Positions 8,223 through 18,711 of a stretch of DNA of 44,321 nt are shown piece by piece. The number at the start of each line of letters is the position of its first letter. Position 1 is the stretch's first letter. The stretch comes from Bacillota bacterium (GTDB taxonomy: Bacteria > Bacillota > Clostridia > Oscillospirales > Oscillospiraceae), in assembly GCA_022784505.1 (NCBI GenBank), contig JALFUQ010000077.1:1-44321 (forward strand), read 5' to 3'. The notes beneath the pieces were generated by a model. The model saw only the letters and a list, made by a program, of their open reading frames with translations. It was not told the origin of the DNA and made no database searches. The position numbers and the translations under genes were made by a program.

Positions 8223-9410
8223 ATGGAAAAACTATATAATCTTGCCCGCGGAACGGTGAGACTTGAAATATCGGGAGCTGAGCCCGAGCGGATATTGAAC
8301 TTCTGCGCCGAAAACGGCGTTGAGTTTTGGGATACAAGCCCGAAAGCGGAGTATGCCGTGCAGATAACGGTACACGCGGCTGATTACCCGCTTTTGCAGT
8401 CGCAAAACGGCAAAAACGGCGTTGAACTGCGGCTCATTGCCGGAAGGGGCGGCAAAAACATAACCGCTTCAATGAAAAGGCGGCTTGCACTGTGTATCGG
8501 TGTCGGGGTTTGCACCATGCTCCTTGCTCTGTCCTCGCTATTTGTCTGGCGCATTGATATAACCGGCAACGACACGGTAAGCGACGGCGTTATCCTGCGG
8601 GCGCTGTCCGAATGTGGAGTGAAAAACGGCACATTTTGGCCTGCACTCTCGTCGGACGAGGTTCGCAGCGACATGCTCATGAAGCTGCCGGATATTGCGT
8701 GGCTGAGCGTGAATGTTCACAACTCATGTGCCGAGATAGTCATCCACGAGCGTATTGAAAAGCCCGATATAGTAAACGAAGCCGAATATGTAGATGTCAA
8801 AGCCGCAAAGTCCGGCTATGTAACAAAGCTCTCTGCCCTGGAGGGCAAAGCGCTGGTTCAAGTCGGTGATACTGTTTCGAAGGGCGATACGCTCATATCC
8901 GGCACAGTCGACAGCGAAACTGCCGATGACCGACAGGTACACGCAATGGGCAGCGTGCAGGCACGCACATGGTACGAGATAAACGCCCAAACGCCGCTGT
9001 ATGAGTCCGCAAAAACCGAAAAAAGGCACACCAGAACAAGTTTATCTCTTGTATTTGGCAAAAATCTTATAAAATTTACGACTGACAGTAGAAATAACAG
9101 CTTAAGCTGTGCTAAAATAAATAAATTAAGGTACGCGGCATTAAGCGGAGCTTTTACGCTGCCTGTGGGAATAATAAAGCAGGAGAGCACCGAGTTTACG
9201 CTCCAAAAGCAGAGAATAGACGAAAACGCGGCCATTGAGCGGCTAAAGCAAAATCTTTTGACAGAGCTAAAGTGCCGCATCGGCGACGGCAGCGTCAGCC
9301 AAACGAGCTTCAGCGTATCGAAAAGCGATGAACTTCTCACCGTCACGCTCAGGGCGGAGTGCATTGAGAATATAGGAGTAGAATATGATCGAAAGAACGA
9401 TAGAAGTTGA
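8223..9410 (+). CDS. yqfD: Sporulation protein YqfD
   Basis: Single TM then FVWRIDITGNDTVSD...; conserved yqfC-yqfD-phoH synteny. ATG 8223 preferred over TTG 8208. Confidence 0.85.
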   Translation: MEKLYNLARGTVRLEISGAEPERILNFCAENGVEFWDTSPKAEYAVQITVHAADYPLLQSQNGKNGVELRLIAGRGGKNITASMKRRLALCIGVGVCTMLLALSSLFVWRIDITGNDTVSDGVILRALSECGVKNGTFWPALSSDEVRSDMLMKLPDIAWLSVNVHNSCAEIVIHERIEKPDIVNEAEYVDVKAAKSGYVTKLSALEGKALVQVGDTVSKGDTLISGTVDSETADDRQVHAMGSVQARTWYEINAQTPLYESAKTEKRHTRTSLSLVFGKNLIKFTTDSRNNSLSCAKINKLRYAALSGAFTLPVGIIKQESTEFTLQKQRIDENAAIERLKQNLLTELKCRIGDGSVSQTSFSVSKSDELLTVTLRAECIENIGVEYDRKNDRS

Positions 9411-10392
9411 AAGAATGGAGCATGTCATAAGCGTGTTCGGCTCATTTGATCAGAACCTTAGGATCATTGAAAACGAGCTTGAGGTCAAGGTCATCGACCG
9501 CGATAACAAGATACACATCTGCGGCGAGGCCGAGAGCGTCATGCTCGCCGAAAAGGCGATAAACGGACTTTTGACGCTTGCCATGCGCGGTGAGAGCATA
9601 GACGCTCAGAATGTGCGGTATATCCTAAAGCTCGTTTCCGAGGGCAAGGAGTCGAAGATAGACGAGCTTGCAAGCGATGTCGTGTGCATAACCGCAAAGG
9701 GAAAGCCTGTAAAGGCAAAGACCCTGGGTCAGAAGACCTATTGCGATGCAATTGCAAATAACACAATTACCCTCGGTATCGGCCCTGCCGGTACGGGCAA
9801 GACCTACCTCGCCGTTGCGGCGGCGGTCGCTGCCTTCAGAGCAGAGCAGGTGAACAGAATTATCCTGACTCGTCCCGCCGTAGAGGCCGGCGAGCGCTTG
9901 GGTTTCCTGCCCGGTGACCTGCAAAGTAAGGTGGACCCGTACCTCAGGCCGCTTTACGATGCGCTGTTCGATATGCTCGGTGCGGACACATATCAGAAGT
10001 ATCTTGAGCGCGGCAACATCGAGGTCGCACCGCTTGCATACATGCGCGGACGCACGCTCGACGACAGCTTTATCATCCTCGACGAGGCGCAGAACACCTC
10101 AAGAGAGCAGATGAAAATGTTCCTGACCCGTATAGGCTTTGGCTCAAAGGTGGTCATAACCGGCGACATCACGCAGATAGACCTGCCCGACGACAAGGTA
10201 AGCGGCCTCAAGGTCGCAATGAAGGTGCTTGAGGGCATTGACGATATCTCAATATGCAAGCTCACCGGCGCGGACGTTGTCCGTCACCAGCTCGTTCAGA
10301 AGATAATCGAGGCATACGAGGTGTACGATAAGAAAAATCCCCCCGAGGCCGAGAAAAAGCCTGCGGGAGCGTATAGGAGAAAAAGACCGTAA
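9385..10392 (+). CDS. PhoH family ATPase
   Basis: [18 protein letters not shown] Walker [37 protein letters not shown]. Confidence 0.95.
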   Translation: MIERTIEVERMEHVISVFGSFDQNLRIIENELEVKVIDRDNKIHICGEAESVMLAEKAINGLLTLAMRGESIDAQNVRYILKLVSEGKESKIDELASDVVCITAKGKPVKAKTLGQKTYCDAIANNTITLGIGPAGTGKTYLAVAAAVAAFRAEQVNRIILTRPAVEAGERLGFLPGDLQSKVDPYLRPLYDALFDMLGADTYQKYLERGNIEVAPLAYMRGRTLDDSFIILDEAQNTSREQMKMFLTRIGFGSKVVITGDITQIDLPDDKVSGLKVAMKVLEGIDDISICKLTGADVVRHQLVQKIIEAYEVYDKKNPPEAEKKPAGAYRRKRP

Positions 10393-10875
10393 ATGGGACA
10401 TGAGATATATATAAGCCGTGAAAAAACCGGCCTTGGCCACGCAAATGCAGCGGGGCTTATAAAAAAATCAATTAACAAAGCACTTGCTGCCGAGGGCATA
10501 GACATACCGTGTATCATTAGCGTCATGCTGACCGATGACGAGGGCATCCACGCTGTTAACCGTGAGTTTCGCGGTGTGGACAGGCCGACCGATGTGCTGT
10601 CGTTTCCGCTAAACGAGCTCAAGGCAGGGCATTTTGATGAGACTATATGCGAAAAAGACCCCGAGACAGGTGCTGTCATGCTCGGCGACATGATGATATC
10701 GCTCGAGCGCTGCGCCGCACAGGGAGAGGAGCTCGGCCACGGCTTTGAGCGTGAGGTGTGCTATCTAACGGTGCACTCGGTGTTACACCTGCTCGGCTAC
10801 GACCATGTTGATGAGGGCGAAATGAAGGCCCAGATGCGCAAAAGAGAAAAGCAAATCATGGAGGATGACAAATGA
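10393..10875 (+). CDS. ybeY: rRNA maturation RNase YbeY
   Basis: HSVLHLLGYDHVDEGEM zinc motif (HxxxHxxxxxH). Confidence 0.95.
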   Translation: MGHEIYISREKTGLGHANAAGLIKKSINKALAAEGIDIPCIISVMLTDDEGIHAVNREFRGVDRPTDVLSFPLNELKAGHFDETICEKDPETGAVMLGDMMISLERCAAQGEELGHGFEREVCYLTVHSVLHLLGYDHVDEGEMKAQMRKREKQIMEDDK

Positions 10876-11759
10876 TAACCAAATCAGCGATGATAACCAT
10901 ATGCGGCAGACCCAATGTCGGCAAATCGACGCTCACAAACGCTCTTGTCGGCGAGAAGATAGCCATAGTTTCAAATAAGCCCCAGACCACCCGCAACCGC
11001 ATAAGCGCCGTTGTGACCCGCGGCAATACGCAGTTCGTGCTCATGGACACCCCGGGCTTCCACAAGCCCAGAACCCGCCTCGGCGACTACATGGTAAATG
11101 TCGTTAAAGAGTCGGTTGCCGATGTCGATGCCGTCATGCTGCTTGTCGAGCCTATCGCCAATATCGGCCGTCAGGAGGAAGAGCTCATCTCCCGATTAAA
11201 GGAGACGAATGTTCCGGCGGTTTTAGTTATAAACAAGATAGACACCGTCGAGAAGGCAGAGCTTCTTGAGGTCATGGCCATGTACTCGCAGGCGCACAGC
11301 TTTGATGCCATCATCCCAATTTCCGCAAAGAATAACGAGGGGCTGGACGAGCTCATGGAGCAGCTGGAGAAATACGCAGTCGAGGGCCCGCAGCTTTTCC
11401 CCGACGACATGATATCCGATCAGCCGGAAAAGCAGATCTGCGCAGAGCTCGTGCGTGAAAAGCTCCTTTTGTGCCTTGATAAGGAGATACCGCACGGCAC
11501 GGCCATTGAGGTCACAAAGTTTTCCGAGCGGGATAACGGCATAATCGACATGGATGTGACCATTTTTTGCGAAAAAGCGAGCCATAAGGGTATAATAATC
11601 GGCAAAAACGGCGCAATGCTGCGCAAGATCGGTGAAATGGCTCGAACGGATATAGAAGCGTTCATGGGCACAAAGGTTTTCCTGCAAACATGGGTCAAGG
11701 TCAAGGAAAACTGGCGTGACTCTATGGCGCAGCTTCGCAACTTCGGCTACTCGGAATAA
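10872..11759 (+). CDS. era: GTPase Era
   Basis: GRPNVGKSTLTN, DTPGFH, NKID; C-terminal KH domain IIGKNGAMLRKIG. Confidence 0.96.
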   Translation: MITKSAMITICGRPNVGKSTLTNALVGEKIAIVSNKPQTTRNRISAVVTRGNTQFVLMDTPGFHKPRTRLGDYMVNVVKESVADVDAVMLLVEPIANIGRQEEELISRLKETNVPAVLVINKIDTVEKAELLEVMAMYSQAHSFDAIIPISAKNNEGLDELMEQLEKYAVEGPQLFPDDMISDQPEKQICAELVREKLLLCLDKEIPHGTAIEVTKFSERDNGIIDMDVTIFCEKASHKGIIIGKNGAMLRKIGEMARTDIEAFMGTKVFLQTWVKVKENWRDSMAQLRNFGYSE

Positions 11760-11816
11760 ATAACCACTAATATGTTCACCTTACTGTCAGATACTAACGA
11801 CAGCGAGGTGGTCACT

Positions 11817-11945
11817 ATGTCAGATAATTTATTTTGGCAGGTCTTTACCGATACCGGCGATCCGCTGTGTTGGCTGATGCATAGAGCGGCGGAAAAATCA
11901 AACAATAAAGATGGGGCGGGGGATGACCCCAAGCCCCTCGGATGA
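11817..11945 (+). CDS. yqzL: YqzL-like small protein (42 aa), absent from ORF track
   Basis: MSDNLFWQVFTDTGDPLCWLMHRAAEKSNNKDGAGDDPKPLG*; GAGGTGG SD; sits between era and recO as yqzL does in Bacillus; ATGA overlap with recO. Confidence 0.78.
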   Translation: MSDNLFWQVFTDTGDPLCWLMHRAAEKSNNKDGAGDDPKPLG

Positions 11946-12700
11946 GCAGGGTACATATGTTCAAAACGACAAAGGGGCTAATACTCCGAGAGGTGAAATA
12001 TAAGGAAGCCGACCGCATCCTGACCGTCCTCACAGAGGATATGGGCAAGATAACCGTCAAGGCTCGGGGTGCACTGCGCAAAAGCAGCAAGGTTGCTGCC
12101 GCAACGCAGCTTTTTGCATTTTCCGAGCTAACGATGTTTGAAAACAAGGGCAGATGGTCGGTTAACGAGGGCTCGACTATCGAGGAGTTCAAGGGCTTAA
12201 GAAACGATATCTCGGCGCTTGCGCTGGCTGCATACTTTGCCGAATGTGTCGAAGCGCTTGCCGATGAGGGAAGCCCCGACCCAGGCATGCTTCAGCTGAT
12301 ATTAAACTGCCTGTTTGCCCTGTCAAACGACTTATACGACCAGCAGCATATAAAAACGGCCTTTGAAATGCGCCTTATGTGCATAGCGGGTTATGAGCCG
12401 GATCTCTCCGCTTGCGCTGTCTGCGGCGAGCCCGAGCCCAAGGAGCCGCGCTTCAGCCCGCAAAACGGCATCATCTGCTGTCGTGGCTGCCGCAAAAGCA
12501 TCCACGAGGCAAGCGTCATCCTCTGTCCCGACTCGCTCAAGGCACTGCGGTATATCCTTTATGCCGAGCCGAAAAAGCTCATGGCGTATTCGATACCCGA
12601 GGACGCCGCCCAAAAGGCAGCCGATGCTGCGGAGACATATCTTTTGACCCAAACCGAACGAAGATTCAACGCCCTTAACTACTGGAAACAGGTGAAATAA
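11942..12700 (+). CDS. recO: DNA repair protein RecO
   Basis: TTKGLILREVKYKEADRILTVLTEDMGK N-terminus; four-Cys motif CAVCG...CCRGC. Confidence 0.93.
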   Translation: MSRVHMFKTTKGLILREVKYKEADRILTVLTEDMGKITVKARGALRKSSKVAAATQLFAFSELTMFENKGRWSVNEGSTIEEFKGLRNDISALALAAYFAECVEALADEGSPDPGMLQLILNCLFALSNDLYDQQHIKTAFEMRLMCIAGYEPDLSACAVCGEPEPKEPRFSPQNGIICCRGCRKSIHEASVILCPDSLKALRYILYAEPKKLMAYSIPEDAAQKAADAAETYLLTQTERRFNALNYWKQVK

Positions 12701-15072
12701 TGGACTTTTACGAAAAATCACTTAATACACTCGAACTGCCGACCGTACTGGAAATGCTGGCAGCCGAGGCCGTGTCAGATGGGGCAAAGGAGGCTGCGCT
12801 TAAGCTTCTGCCATCGGACGATAAATATGAGGTCAAGCGCCGCCTTGACGAGACAAGCTCTGCAAAAACGATGATGGTAGTGCGGGGAAGTCCCTCGTTC
12901 TCAGGCGTAAAGGATGTGAGAGCGTCACTGTCACGAGCCGACCTTGGCGGCAGCCTCAACACGCTTGAGCTTCTGAGTATTGCGCGAGTATTGCAGTGCT
13001 CAAGACTTGTTAAAGCCTACATCGCAGATGACTCCGTCGGCAAAACGACGATTGACTATCTCTTCTCGGCTCTTCACGCAAATCGCTTTCTTGAGGAGAA
13101 GATAACCTCATCTATCGTTGGAGAGGATGAGATAGCCGACAGCGCATCATCCGAGCTTGCGAATATCCGCCGCAAGATAAGAGCGGCAAGCGCGAGGGTG
13201 CGTGATTCGCTTCAAAAGATCATCTCATCGCCGTCCTATGCCAAGGCACTTCAGGAACCTATAATCACCATGCGCTCGGATCGCTTTGTCGTCCCCGTCA
13301 AGGCTGAGCACAAGGGTGCGATACCCGGACTTGTGCACGATATATCTTCCTCCGGTGCAACGTTGTTTATCGAGCCAATGGGCGCTGTCAAGGCAAATAA
13401 CGAACTTCGTGAGCTTGCGGCAAAGGAAAAAACGGAGATAGAGCGCATTTTGGCCGAGCTCTCCGCCGAGTGCGCAGAGCACGCAAACGACATTTCCTCG
13501 GACTATAATCTGCTTATCCAGCTCGACCTCATCTTTGCAAAGGCCAAACTTTCGTATAAGCTCGACTGTTCGCAGCCGGAGCTTCGGGAAAGGGGCATAG
13601 TGTTCAGAAACGCACGCCATCCGCTTCTGCAAAAAGGCAAAGCTGTGCCCATAAGCTTGGAGCTGGGCGAGGATTTTGACACACTTGTCATCACAGGACC
13701 TAACACCGGCGGCAAGACCGTCACTCTCAAGACCATAGGCTTACTCAACATAATGGCTCAGTGTGGCCTGCACATTCCTGCCGAGGACGGCAGCGGCGTG
13801 CCGGTGTACAAGCACATTCTTGCCGATATCGGCGACGAGCAGAGCATAGAGCAAAATCTCTCGACCTTCTCGGCACATATGACCAACATAGTGCATATAT
13901 TAGCTGAGTGCGGCGAAAGCTCGCTGCTGCTTTTCGATGAGCTCGGTGCAGGAACAGACCCCACCGAGGGCGCGGCGCTGGCTATCGCCGTCATCGAAAA
14001 CGCAAGACAGCGTGGTGCTACCATCGCTGCCACGACTCACTATGCCGAACTCAAGGTATATGCCACCAGCGAAAGCGGCATCCAAAATGCATCGTGCGAG
14101 TTTGATGTCGAGACGCTGCGCCCGACCTACAGGCTTCTCGTCGGGATCCCCGGCAAGTCGAACGCGTTTGCGATATCCCGCAGACTGGGGCTTGACGATG
14201 CCATCATCGAGGATGCCAAGCGCCGTGTCGGCGTTCAGAATGCAGACTTTGAGGCGACAATTGAAAAGCTTGAGCAAACAAGACTTCTGCTTGAACGAGA
14301 CAGGGCGGAGGCGACAAAGAAGCTCAAAGAGGCCGAGGAAAACGCGAAGAAAGCGGCATTTTTGCGTGCAGAACTCGCCGTAAGGCTCGAGAAGGCCGAC
14401 GAAAAGTCACGCAGGGAGGCCGAGCGCATCATAGAGGATGCCCGCCGTACTGCTGAGGCGACCTTTGCCGAGCTTGACGAAATGCGCCGCCACGCAAACG
14501 AGCAGGAGGAGGCACAGCGCGTGAACGAGGCTCGCAGCGAGCTTCGCCGCAAGCTCAATGAGCACGAGGGTAAGCTTAAGATATCAAAGCCCGAGCCGCC
14601 CCATGAGGAGAAAAAGTCTGCCCGCAATGCCAAGGTCGGCGACACGGTGGAGATAATCTCGATGGGAGTCAAAGCCGAGGTAGTGGGTGTGAACTCCGAC
14701 GGCAGCCTGGAGCTCAAGGCCGGCATCATGAATGTCAAAGCAAAGCAGAGCGAGGTCTACCTTGTCGATGGCAAGGCGGCGAAGAAAAAAGTGAGCTATA
14801 ACATACAGACCAGCACTGTGCGAAGCACCGTCAGCTCCGAGATAGACCTGCGCGGCATGGAGTCTATAGAGGCCGTAAATGCTGCAGAGATGTATATAGA
14901 CAACGCAGTTATGGCTAAACTTAGCACTGTGACCATTATTCACGGCAAGGGCACGGGCGCACTTCGTGCAGCGATACACCAAATGCTCAAGCGCAATAAA
15001 GCCGTCAAATCGTATAGACTTGGGCGATATGGCGAGGGTGAGACGGGCGTGACAATAGTCGAATTGAAGTAA
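12700..15072 (+). CDS. mutS2: Endonuclease MutS2 with C-terminal Smr domain
   Basis: TGPNTGGKTVTLKTIGL Walker A, DELGAGTDPTEGAALA, Smr IIHGKGTGALR. Confidence 0.96.
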   Translation: MDFYEKSLNTLELPTVLEMLAAEAVSDGAKEAALKLLPSDDKYEVKRRLDETSSAKTMMVVRGSPSFSGVKDVRASLSRADLGGSLNTLELLSIARVLQCSRLVKAYIADDSVGKTTIDYLFSALHANRFLEEKITSSIVGEDEIADSASSELANIRRKIRAASARVRDSLQKIISSPSYAKALQEPIITMRSDRFVVPVKAEHKGAIPGLVHDISSSGATLFIEPMGAVKANNELRELAAKEKTEIERILAELSAECAEHANDISSDYNLLIQLDLIFAKAKLSYKLDCSQPELRERGIVFRNARHPLLQKGKAVPISLELGEDFDTLVITGPNTGGKTVTLKTIGLLNIMAQCGLHIPAEDGSGVPVYKHILADIGDEQSIEQNLSTFSAHMTNIVHILAECGESSLLLFDELGAGTDPTEGAALAIAVIENARQRGATIAATTHYAELKVYATSESGIQNASCEFDVETLRPTYRLLVGIPGKSNAFAISRRLGLDDAIIEDAKRRVGVQNADFEATIEKLEQTRLLLERDRAEATKKLKEAEENAKKAAFLRAELAVRLEKADEKSRREAERIIEDARRTAEATFAELDEMRRHANEQEEAQRVNEARSELRRKLNEHEGKLKISKPEPPHEEKKSARNAKVGDTVEIISMGVKAEVVGVNSDGSLELKAGIMNVKAKQSEVYLVDGKAAKKKVSYNIQTSTVRSTVSSEIDLRGMESIEAVNAAEMYIDNAVMAKLSTVTIIHGKGTGALRAAIHQMLKRNKAVKSYRLGRYGEGETGVTIVELK

Positions 15073-15128
15073 AAGCCGCCGATAAGATTTAAAAATAATG
15101 TGTAATTCTACGAAATAGACAAAATCGG

Positions 15129-15157
15129 TTGACGATTTTTAAATAATTTGCTAAAGT
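15129..15157 (+). promoter_or_regulatory. SigA-type promoter for HPr gene
   Basis: TTGACG, 17 nt, TAAAGT with TGn extension. Confidence 0.7.
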
Positions 15158-15193
15158 GGGGGTAATCTTTAAGGATTATGAGGAGTGGCGATC

Positions 15194-15457
15194 ATGGTAA
15201 CAAAAGAAGTAGTTATTAACAATCAGGTTGGACTCCATGCCAGACCCGCAACTTTCTTTATTCAGAAAGCCAACGAGTTTAAGAGCAGCATTTGGATCGA
15301 GAAGGAAGACAGAAGAGTCAACGCAAAGAGCCTTCTTGGCGTTCTCTCACTCGGTATCGTTAAGGGCACTGCTGTTAATCTGATAGCCGACGGTGCTGAC
15401 GAGGCGACCGCAGTTGATACACTGTCCGAACTCATCGCATCTGACTTTACCGAATAA
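15194..15457 (+). CDS. ptsH: HPr-family phosphocarrier protein
   Basis: GLHARPA (His15 site) and NAKSLLGVLSLGI (Ser46 site). ATG 15194 preferred over GTG 15185, which overlaps the SD. Confidence 0.88.
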   Translation: MVTKEVVINNQVGLHARPATFFIQKANEFKSSIWIEKEDRRVNAKSLLGVLSLGIVKGTAVNLIADGADEATAVDTLSELIASDFTE

Positions 15458-15472
15458 TTACTAAAACGGAGC

Positions 15473-15500
15473 TAAGGGCGTGTTTATTGACACGCCCTTA
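15473..15500 (+). terminator. Hairpin downstream of HPr (possible terminator)
   Basis: 11-bp perfect stem TAAGGGCGTGT/ACACGCCCTTA with 6-nt loop; weak U-tract. Confidence 0.6.
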
Positions 15501-15513
15501 ATTGCTATGTAAA

Positions 15514-16365
15514 ATGAAAAAGGAAAATAGAGCAATACTGCAAATGCTCACCTGCGCAGCTCTGTGGAGCATAGCGGGCATATTCATAAAGCTCATACCG
15601 TGGAACGCATTCGCCATCTCGAGCCTGCGCAGCCTGTTTGCGGGCATCACTGTGTTTGCGTTTATAAAAATCAAGGGCTATAAGATATCGATAAACCGCC
15701 GGACCTTGACGGCTGGCATCCTCATGTCGCTCGTCTACACAGCCTTTGTCGGCGCAAATAAGCTCACTACCGCCGCAAATGCGATAGTTTTGCAGTTCAC
15801 AGCCCCGCTGTTCATAGTCATTTTCTCTGCGATATTTTTTAAACAGAAAATTAAGAGAGCGGATATCACGGCGGTCTTATTCACGATGATCGGCATATCC
15901 ATGTTCTTCTTAGATAAGCTGGAGGGCGGTTACCTTACCGGCAACCTCGTTGCCATCCTCGCGGGCGCACTTATGGGCGGCATGTATATGGCCATCGGCA
16001 AGACCGACGGAGCCGAGCGCTTCAGCGCAATATTCATCGGTCAGCTGAGCGCATTTTTGATAGGTCTGCCGTTTGTAATTGCAACAAAGCCCATGATATC
16101 GGCGCTTCCAGTGCTGTATATCGTCATTCTCGGCGTTTTGCAGCTCGGCATTCCGTACATTCTCTACGGCATGGCGTCGGAATACTGCCCGCCGCTTGCA
16201 TGCAGCCTGCTCGGTGCGGTCGAGCCGCTTCTAAACCCCATTTGGGTACTGATATTTGACGGCGAAAGACCCGGTATATACGCACTTATCGGCGGCGTGA
16301 TAGTGGTTGTCTCTGTCACGCTGTGGTGCGCATTCGGTAATAAGGTCGAGGAAAAGAATGCTTGA
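15514..16365 (+). CDS. EamA/DMT-family transporter
   Basis: Ten-TM-like hydrophobic protein with EamA-type repeats (LRSLFAG; VEPLLNPIWV). Confidence 0.85.
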   Translation: MKKENRAILQMLTCAALWSIAGIFIKLIPWNAFAISSLRSLFAGITVFAFIKIKGYKISINRRTLTAGILMSLVYTAFVGANKLTTAANAIVLQFTAPLFIVIFSAIFFKQKIKRADITAVLFTMIGISMFFLDKLEGGYLTGNLVAILAGALMGGMYMAIGKTDGAERFSAIFIGQLSAFLIGLPFVIATKPMISALPVLYIVILGVLQLGIPYILYGMASEYCPPLACSLLGAVEPLLNPIWVLIFDGERPGIYALIGGVIVVVSVTLWCAFGNKVEEKNA

Positions 16366-18172
16366 TACTTTGCTTGAAAAGGCCAATAATCTCCCGATGA
16401 AGCCCGGCGTGTACATCATGCTGGACTCATCGGGCGAAGTCATATATGTAGGTAAGGCAAAAAAACTCAAGAACCGTGTCACCAGCTACTTTAGAGGCAG
16501 CCATCTGCCAAAAGTCGCGGCGATGGTCGAGAAGGTCGAGGACTTCAATGTCATCGTTGTTGACTCGGAATTTGAGTCGCTTGTACTGGAAAACTCGCTT
16601 ATAAAGCAGCATCAGCCTCACTACAACATTCTTTTAAAGGACGACAAGGGCTACCCCTTTATAAAGCTCGATGTAAACTCGCAGTACCCGAGGTTCGATA
16701 TTGTCAATAAGCCGACCAAGGATGGAGCAAAATACTTCGGCCCCTACGGCGGCAGGAGCATGACGCGGCAGATAATCGATGTCATATCCAAGACTGTGGG
16801 ACTGCCCACCTGCGGCAAGAAGTTTCCCCGTGATATCGGCAAGGACAGGCCATGTCTTAACCACCATATGGGCAACTGCCGCGCATGGTGTCAGGGCAAC
16901 GGAACAGCAGGGGACTACCGAGCTTCCGTAAACGAAGCATGCCTTATCCTCGAGGGCAAAACTAAGGAACTGCTTGATGAGCTCAACGATCGCATGACGG
17001 AGACCGCAGAAGATCTGCGCTTTGAGCAGGCTGCTGAGCTTCGCGATCGCATTCGGGCGATAGATAGCCTTGCAAATAAACAGAAGGTTATTGCCACGGC
17101 CTTCGCCGACACCGATGCCGTCGGATTTAAGCGCGGCGCAAAGTGCTGCTTTGTAGTTTTGCATTTTAATGACGGCTCACTCACCGCAAAGGACTTTGAG
17201 CTCCTGCCAGAGCCCATTGAATCGGACGGCGAGGCTGTTTCGGCGCTTGTGCGGCAATACTATACCGCGAAGGGCAACTACCCCAAGACCGTTCTTCTGC
17301 CCTGCGAATGTGAGGACAGGGAGGAGCTGCAGCAGCTTTTCACCACGCTTGCCGGACGCAAGGTATCCGTCGAGGTGCCGCAAAGGGGCGAGAGAGCAAA
17401 GCTGTGCGAAAGAGCTAACCTCAACGCAGCTGAGGAAATACTGCGCTCGACGACTGCCGAACAGCGCAGAGCTGGAACGCTGCTGTGGCTGCAAAAGGCA
17501 CTGCGCCTGCCAGAGTACCCCAAACGCATCGAAGCCTTCGATGTTTCAAACCTCGGCGACACGGGCATAGTCGCCGCCATGACCGTCCACAAGGACGGCA
17601 AGCCCCTAAAACGTGATTACCGCAAGTTCAGAATTAAGGACATGGACATTCGGGACGACTATGCAAGCATGCGCCAAGCGGTCGGCCGTCGCTTTGCCCG
17701 ATATAAAAACGGCGACGAGAGGTTTAACAAGCTGCCGCAGCTGCTGCTCATCGACGGCGGCATAACCCACGCGCAGGCGGCAAAGGGCGTTCTTGACGAG
17801 CTTGGGCTCACCGTGCCGGTGTTCGGCATGGTAAAGGACGACCGCCACCGCACGAGAGCCTTGGTCACGCCCGAGGGGGAGGAGATAAGCATAAGCTCAA
17901 ACCAGGCGGTGTTCTCGTTTATCGGCAACATCCAGGAGGAGACCCACCGCTTTGCAATAGAATATCAGCGCTCCCTGCGAAACGAAAGCTTCGGCTCGCA
18001 GCTTTTGGATATAAAAGACGTTGGCGAAAAACGTAAGAACGAGCTTTTGAGGACATTCAAGACCATCAAAGCCATTAAATCGGCAAGCTACGACGAGCTA
18101 TGCGCCGTCGTGCCGAAGAATACGGCTCTTGCCGTGTACGAACATTATCACACCGGAGATGAAGAAACATGA
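16358..18172 (+). CDS. uvrC: Excinuclease ABC subunit C
   Basis: GIY-YIG-like GVYIMLDSSGEVIYVGKAKKLKNRV; UVR motif; LLIDGGITHAQAA. ATG 16358 used; the track start extends upstream. Confidence 0.95.
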   Translation: MLDTLLEKANNLPMKPGVYIMLDSSGEVIYVGKAKKLKNRVTSYFRGSHLPKVAAMVEKVEDFNVIVVDSEFESLVLENSLIKQHQPHYNILLKDDKGYPFIKLDVNSQYPRFDIVNKPTKDGAKYFGPYGGRSMTRQIIDVISKTVGLPTCGKKFPRDIGKDRPCLNHHMGNCRAWCQGNGTAGDYRASVNEACLILEGKTKELLDELNDRMTETAEDLRFEQAAELRDRIRAIDSLANKQKVIATAFADTDAVGFKRGAKCCFVVLHFNDGSLTAKDFELLPEPIESDGEAVSALVRQYYTAKGNYPKTVLLPCECEDREELQQLFTTLAGRKVSVEVPQRGERAKLCERANLNAAEEILRSTTAEQRRAGTLLWLQKALRLPEYPKRIEAFDVSNLGDTGIVAAMTVHKDGKPLKRDYRKFRIKDMDIRDDYASMRQAVGRRFARYKNGDERFNKLPQLLLIDGGITHAQAAKGVLDELGLTVPVFGMVKDDRHRTRALVTPEGEEISISSNQAVFSFIGNIQEETHRFAIEYQRSLRNESFGSQLLDIKDVGEKRKNELLRTFKTIKAIKSASYDELCAVVPKNTALAVYEHYHTGDEET

Positions 18173-18711
18173 GAGTTATAAGCGGACTTGTCAGAGGCAA
18201 AAAGCTCAAGGAACCATCGGACTACAGCATAAGACCCACTACCGACATGGTAAAGGAAGCACTGTTTAACATCATTCAGTTTGACCTTGAGGGCAGAAAG
18301 GTACTCGACCTTTTTGCCGGCACGGGTCAACTCGGCATCGAGTGCCTGAGCCGCGGCGCAGCATCGGTGACCTTTGTCGACCAAAGCAAGGATTCCATCG
18401 CCATCGTGAAGCAGAATCTCAAGACCTGCGGCTTTGAAGCAAGAGTAGTGCAGGCAGATTCCATAAGCTTTCTTTCGAGAGGCGAAAAGTTTGATATCAT
18501 ACTTTTGGACCCCCCGTATGCAACAAACCTGCTTGATAAGGCGCTTGAGATCATCAATTCCGTTGACATATTGTCGGAAGGTGGTATAATTATGTGCGAA
18601 AGTGGGCGCGAAAAGCCTATGCCGGACATGGATAATCCTTATTTTAAGCGCAAGGAGTACAATTACGGTAAGGTTAAGCTCACCACCTACAGCAAGGAGA
18701 CAGACATATGA
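18169..18711 (+). CDS. rsmD: 16S rRNA m2G966 methyltransferase
   Basis: RVISGLVRGKKL, VLDLFAGTGQLGIE, LLDPPY. Confidence 0.95.
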   Translation: MRVISGLVRGKKLKEPSDYSIRPTTDMVKEALFNIIQFDLEGRKVLDLFAGTGQLGIECLSRGAASVTFVDQSKDSIAIVKQNLKTCGFEARVVQADSISFLSRGEKFDIILLDPPYATNLLDKALEIINSVDILSEGGIIMCESGREKPMPDMDNPYFKRKEYNYGKVKLTTYSKETDI

